A stretch of DNA of 8,388 nucleotides from CAIVND01 sp035532075 (GTDB lineage Bacteria; Actinomycetota; Acidimicrobiia; Acidimicrobiales; Bog-793), in contig DATKRV010000099.1 of NCBI GenBank assembly GCA_035532075.1, positions 1 to 8,388 of the forward strand. The letters run 5' to 3'. The position numbers and the translations under genes are program-made. The stretch's first letter is position 1; every line of letters starts with the position of its first letter. The notes below the pieces were generated by a model. That model saw only the letters and a list, made by a program, of their open reading frames with translations, was not told where the DNA came from and searched no databases. This document shows, one piece after another, positions 6,525 to 8,388 of this stretch.

Positions 6525-7405
6525 TGTCACAGGAATCTGCAACTATGAGCACTCAAAAGACACTCAGGATGCGCCTCTGGCGCGGAGACGAGAAAGGTGG
6601 AGAGTTCACCGAGTATCGAATCCCCGCCCAAGAGGGTGAGGTTGTTCTCGACGTCGTTCACCGGATTCAGGCAGAGGAGGCTCCGGATCTTGCCGTGCGC
6701 TGGAACTGCAAGGCTGGGAAGTGTGGTTCTTGCAGCGCGGAGATCAATGGCCGCCCTGCCTTAATGTGCATGACGCGAATGAGCACGCTTGATATCAATA
6801 CACCGATCACAGTTTCGCCGATGCGCGGCTTCCCGATCATTCGCGATTTGGTCACGGATGTCTCCTACAACTATGCGGTTGCTCGAAGGATTCCACCCTT
6901 TCAACCGCCCGCGCTCGCGGAAGGCGAAGTATTCCGAATGCGCCAGATCGACATCGATCGCGGACAAGAGTTTCGAAAATGCATCGAGTGTTTCTTGTGC
7001 CAAAATGTTTGCCACGTGATCAGGGATCATGAGGACAACAAGGAGAGCTTTGCGGGTCCTCGATTCTTTGCACGTCTTGCGGAACTGGAGATGCATCCGC
7101 TCGACACGCTTGACCGAAGACTTCTCATTTCAAATCAGTTCGGCCTCGGACTGTGCAACATCACGAAATGCTGTACAGAGGTTTGTCCGGAGGGAATCCA
7201 TATCACGGACAACGCCATCATCCCCCTCAAGGAACGGGTTGTCGATGCGCGGTTTGACCCGGTCGCGTGGCTTGGTCGCAAGATAACGGGAAAGCCCAAT
7301 CCCACGCCGGCGAGCGTCGCCGCGGCCTATGCATCCGAGACACTAGAAGATCAAATCAACGCGCGAAGAGCAGACAAGATTGAGCCAACCCCAGTGAACA
7401 CTTAG
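6524..7405 (+). CDS. sdhB: Succinate dehydrogenase/fumarate reductase iron-sulfur subunit
   Basis: This 293-residue protein passes electrons from the flavin to the quinone site through three clusters. The N-terminal ferredoxin domain has Cys62, Cys67, Cys70 and Cys82 for [2Fe-2S] (NCKAGKCGSC, then MCM). The C-terminal domain has Cys153, Cys156 and Cys159 with Cys221 for [4Fe-4S], and Cys163, Cys211 and Cys217 for [3Fe-4S]. All eleven ligands are present. Cys163 is followed by HVIRDH rather than the Pro and Trp residues that shape the E. coli quinone pocket, consistent with a different quinone site in Sdh1-type enzymes. A tail of about 50 residues after the last cluster is Ala/Pro-rich and probably flexible. 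Start ATG 6524 overlaps the sdhA stop by one base and has a strong GAGGAGG at 6510-6516; the in-frame ATG at 6545 lacks one. Confidence 0.96.
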   Translation: MSQESATMSTQKTLRMRLWRGDEKGGEFTEYRIPAQEGEVVLDVVHRIQAEEAPDLAVRWNCKAGKCGSCSAEINGRPALMCMTRMSTLDINTPITVSPMRGFPIIRDLVTDVSYNYAVARRIPPFQPPALAEGEVFRMRQIDIDRGQEFRKCIECFLCQNVCHVIRDHEDNKESFAGPRFFARLAELEMHPLDTLDRRLLISNQFGLGLCNITKCCTEVCPEGIHITDNAIIPLKERVVDARFDPVAWLGRKITGKPNPTPASVAAAYASETLEDQINARRADKIEPTPVNT

Positions 7406-7419
7406 ATCTCCCGATTTTC

Positions 7420-7797
7420 ATGCCACTTTTTCTCAGCTCCGAATGGTTCGACCTGCTTGAATCCACACTTGCGACAATCACCATCGGAGCATCTGGAGAG
7501 ACTGGCCTTGCGCTCGGACAGGTAGTCCATGACTGTCCCCAGGGAACCACCAGCTACACGATCTGCATCGGAGCAGGGCAACCCGGAAGCCTTGTCAAAG
7601 ACTCAGTCGCCACCGCCCAGGTCACCCTTGTGGAGAATTACCCGGTCGCGTTGGCAATTCATCAGGGCGCTTCCGTCGCCGAGCTACTCGCGTCGGGGCA
7701 GATCAAGATCCGAGGGGATGCAAATGCGCTCCTGCGAGCATCAAAGGAGCTGGCTGCCCTCGCCGACGCGCTCAGCATCGCCCAAGATCGACAATAG
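7420..7797 (+). CDS. Small SCP2-like (sterol carrier protein 2 fold) protein
   Basis: This 125-residue soluble protein has no signal peptide or membrane span. Its pattern fits a single SCP2 domain: a leading helix (SSEWFDLLES, 6-15), alternating beta strands in the middle, then VTLVENYPVALAIHQG (68-83) and ASGQIKIRGDANALLRAS (91-108). The last stretch, a G-x-I/L-K-I/V-x-G-D turn followed by a helix, is the most characteristic part. SCP2 domains bind lipids, fatty acyl-CoA or sterols in a hydrophobic pocket; the ligand here cannot be told. The gene follows sdhB by 14 nt on the same strand and is probably in the same transcript. I see no Shine-Dalgarno sequence before ATG 7420, so it may rely on readthrough of ribosomes from sdhB. 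A functional link to SDH is only suggested by position. Confidence 0.75.
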   Translation: MPLFLSSEWFDLLESTLATITIGASGETGLALGQVVHDCPQGTTSYTICIGAGQPGSLVKDSVATAQVTLVENYPVALAIHQGASVAELLASGQIKIRGDANALLRASKELAALADALSIAQDRQ

Positions 7798-7872
7798 CCT
7801 TGAACACTCAGAAACCAACTCCTGTGGTGTTGTGATGAAGACGAGGTCCCCAACGGGTGCTGGAGCACAGTA
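7798..7872. other. Short gap between the SCP2-like gene and the DUF805 gene
   Basis: This 75-bp gap has no supported ORF. Its right end contains GTGCT-GG-AGCAC (7857-7868), a tight inverted repeat that includes the GGAG ribosome binding site of the next gene. I see no hairpin followed by a T-tract, so there is no evidence that the sdh transcript ends here. Confidence 0.35.
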
Positions 7873-8172
7873 GTGAACATGGGCGACGCAATAACGTCAT
7901 GTTTCAAGAAGTATGCGACCTTCACGGGTAGGGCATCTCGGAGTGAATACTGGTACTTCTTCCTGTTCTATTTCATCGTTGAGATTTTCACCTCGCGTTT
8001 GGGCGTTATTGGCCTTCTCATTGACCTTGGAATCTGGATTCCACTTGCGGCCGCGGCTGTCAGGAGACTTCATGACGCAGGAAAATCAGGTTGGTGGATT
8101 ATTCTCCCTTTTGTCAATCTCGTCTTTCTCTGCCTTCCGACCCTTGTCGAAGACAACCGCTATGCCGAATAA
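7873..8172 (+). CDS. DUF805 family small membrane protein (YhaH-like)
   Basis: This 99-residue inner-membrane protein matches the DUF805 pattern: KYATFTGRASRSEYWYF (13-29) at the N-terminus, the loop VRRLHDAGKSGWW (63-75), and the C-terminal DNRY (94-97). Hydrophobic segments are at about 27-41, 43-61 and 74-91. It is shorter than the usual 110-130 residues because the loops between spans are trimmed, but all hallmark motifs are present, so I read it as intact. The function of the family is not established. GTG 7873 is chosen because GGAG at 7862-7865 is seven bases upstream; ATG 7879 is the alternative and would remove two residues. It may be cotranscribed with the SCP2-like gene or have its own promoter. 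Confidence 0.85.
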   Translation: MNMGDAITSCFKKYATFTGRASRSEYWYFFLFYFIVEIFTSRLGVIGLLIDLGIWIPLAAAAVRRLHDAGKSGWWIILPFVNLVFLCLPTLVEDNRYAE

Positions 8173-8388
8173 CTCAGTCGGGAAAGAGTCGGCTGAAGAT
8201 GAATTTCAAAGGATTGGCATCCCGTCCTCGCGACTGCGAGTGCAGCGCTAAACCGAAGTTCCCCCCACTGGTTCGGCGAGCACGGGCATCTACCTGCTGT
8301 TTTATGGCGATGGTCAGGAGAATTACTGACTACATGTAACCGAGGCGGTGCGAAAGCCCAAGGAGTTCAAATGCCCGACGCTGGATAG
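8173..8388. other. Right-hand tail without a supported gene
   Basis: No convincing CDS is present on either strand. A frame is open from 8203 to the TAG at 8386-8388 but has no usable start and no family resemblance. AGGAG (8361-8365) precedes ATG 8371, but that frame stops after five codons at the window end. TCAGTC (8174-8179) and GGCTGA (8191-8196) can pair with one G-U wobble just after the DUF805 stop; no T-tract follows, so it is at best a weak RNA hairpin. Confidence 0.4.

Noticed and set aside
8174..8196. Terminator after the DUF805 gene
   Set aside because: The stem is six pairs with a wobble and has no T-tract, so it does not meet the intrinsic terminator pattern.
8279..8332. Peptide GIYLLFYGDG in a short frame near the right end, reminiscent of a GIY-YIG motif
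   Set aside because: The frame is only about 18 codons before a TGA, has no start, and none of the downstream catalytic residues of GIY-YIG nucleases can be present.
1..8388. tRNA, rRNA or CRISPR array
   Set aside because: I saw no tRNA-like arms, no rRNA-like conserved segments and no regularly spaced repeats.

Overview
The window looks like actinobacterial chromosome, possibly Acidimicrobiia-like; the class is an inference. The main clues are a succinate dehydrogenase of the mycobacterial Sdh1 type (membrane subunit, then flavoprotein, then iron-sulfur subunit) and an AAA+ ATPase/VWA pair that resembles mycobacterial Rv0958/Rv0959 in length and motifs. Both assignments come from recalled family features, since no search could be run.

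Layout. The left edge (1-96, minus strand) holds the N-terminus of a probable ISAzo13-family transposase, cut by the window boundary; the end of the element seems to lie against the 3' end of the next gene. From 182 to 3626, on the minus strand, is a two-gene operon: a MoxR-type AAA+ ATPase (2205-3626) followed 7 nt later by a protein with a C-terminal VWA domain (182-2197). A 225-bp divergent intergenic region (3627-3851) carries a perfect 14-bp palindrome and two further inverted repeats. From 3852 the plus strand encodes sdhC, sdhA and sdhB, directly abutting or overlapping by one base, then a small SCP2-like protein (7420-7797) 14 nt later. A short DUF805 membrane protein follows at 7873-8172. 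The last 216 bases contain no gene I can support.

How the parts fit. The sdh genes encode a complete respiratory complex: a flavoprotein with its FAD-linking His and active-site residues, an iron-sulfur subunit with all eleven expected cluster cysteines, and a single membrane subunit with about five membrane spans and an unusual Cys/His motif. The AAA+/VWA pair has the same gene logic as RavA-ViaA of E. coli, a chaperone-like system reported to interact with fumarate reductase. Its divergent placement next to an SDH/fumarate reductase operon raises the testable idea that it helps assemble or regulate this complex. That arrangement and the palindrome-rich shared promoter region are the most interesting things here. 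The individual genes belong to known families.
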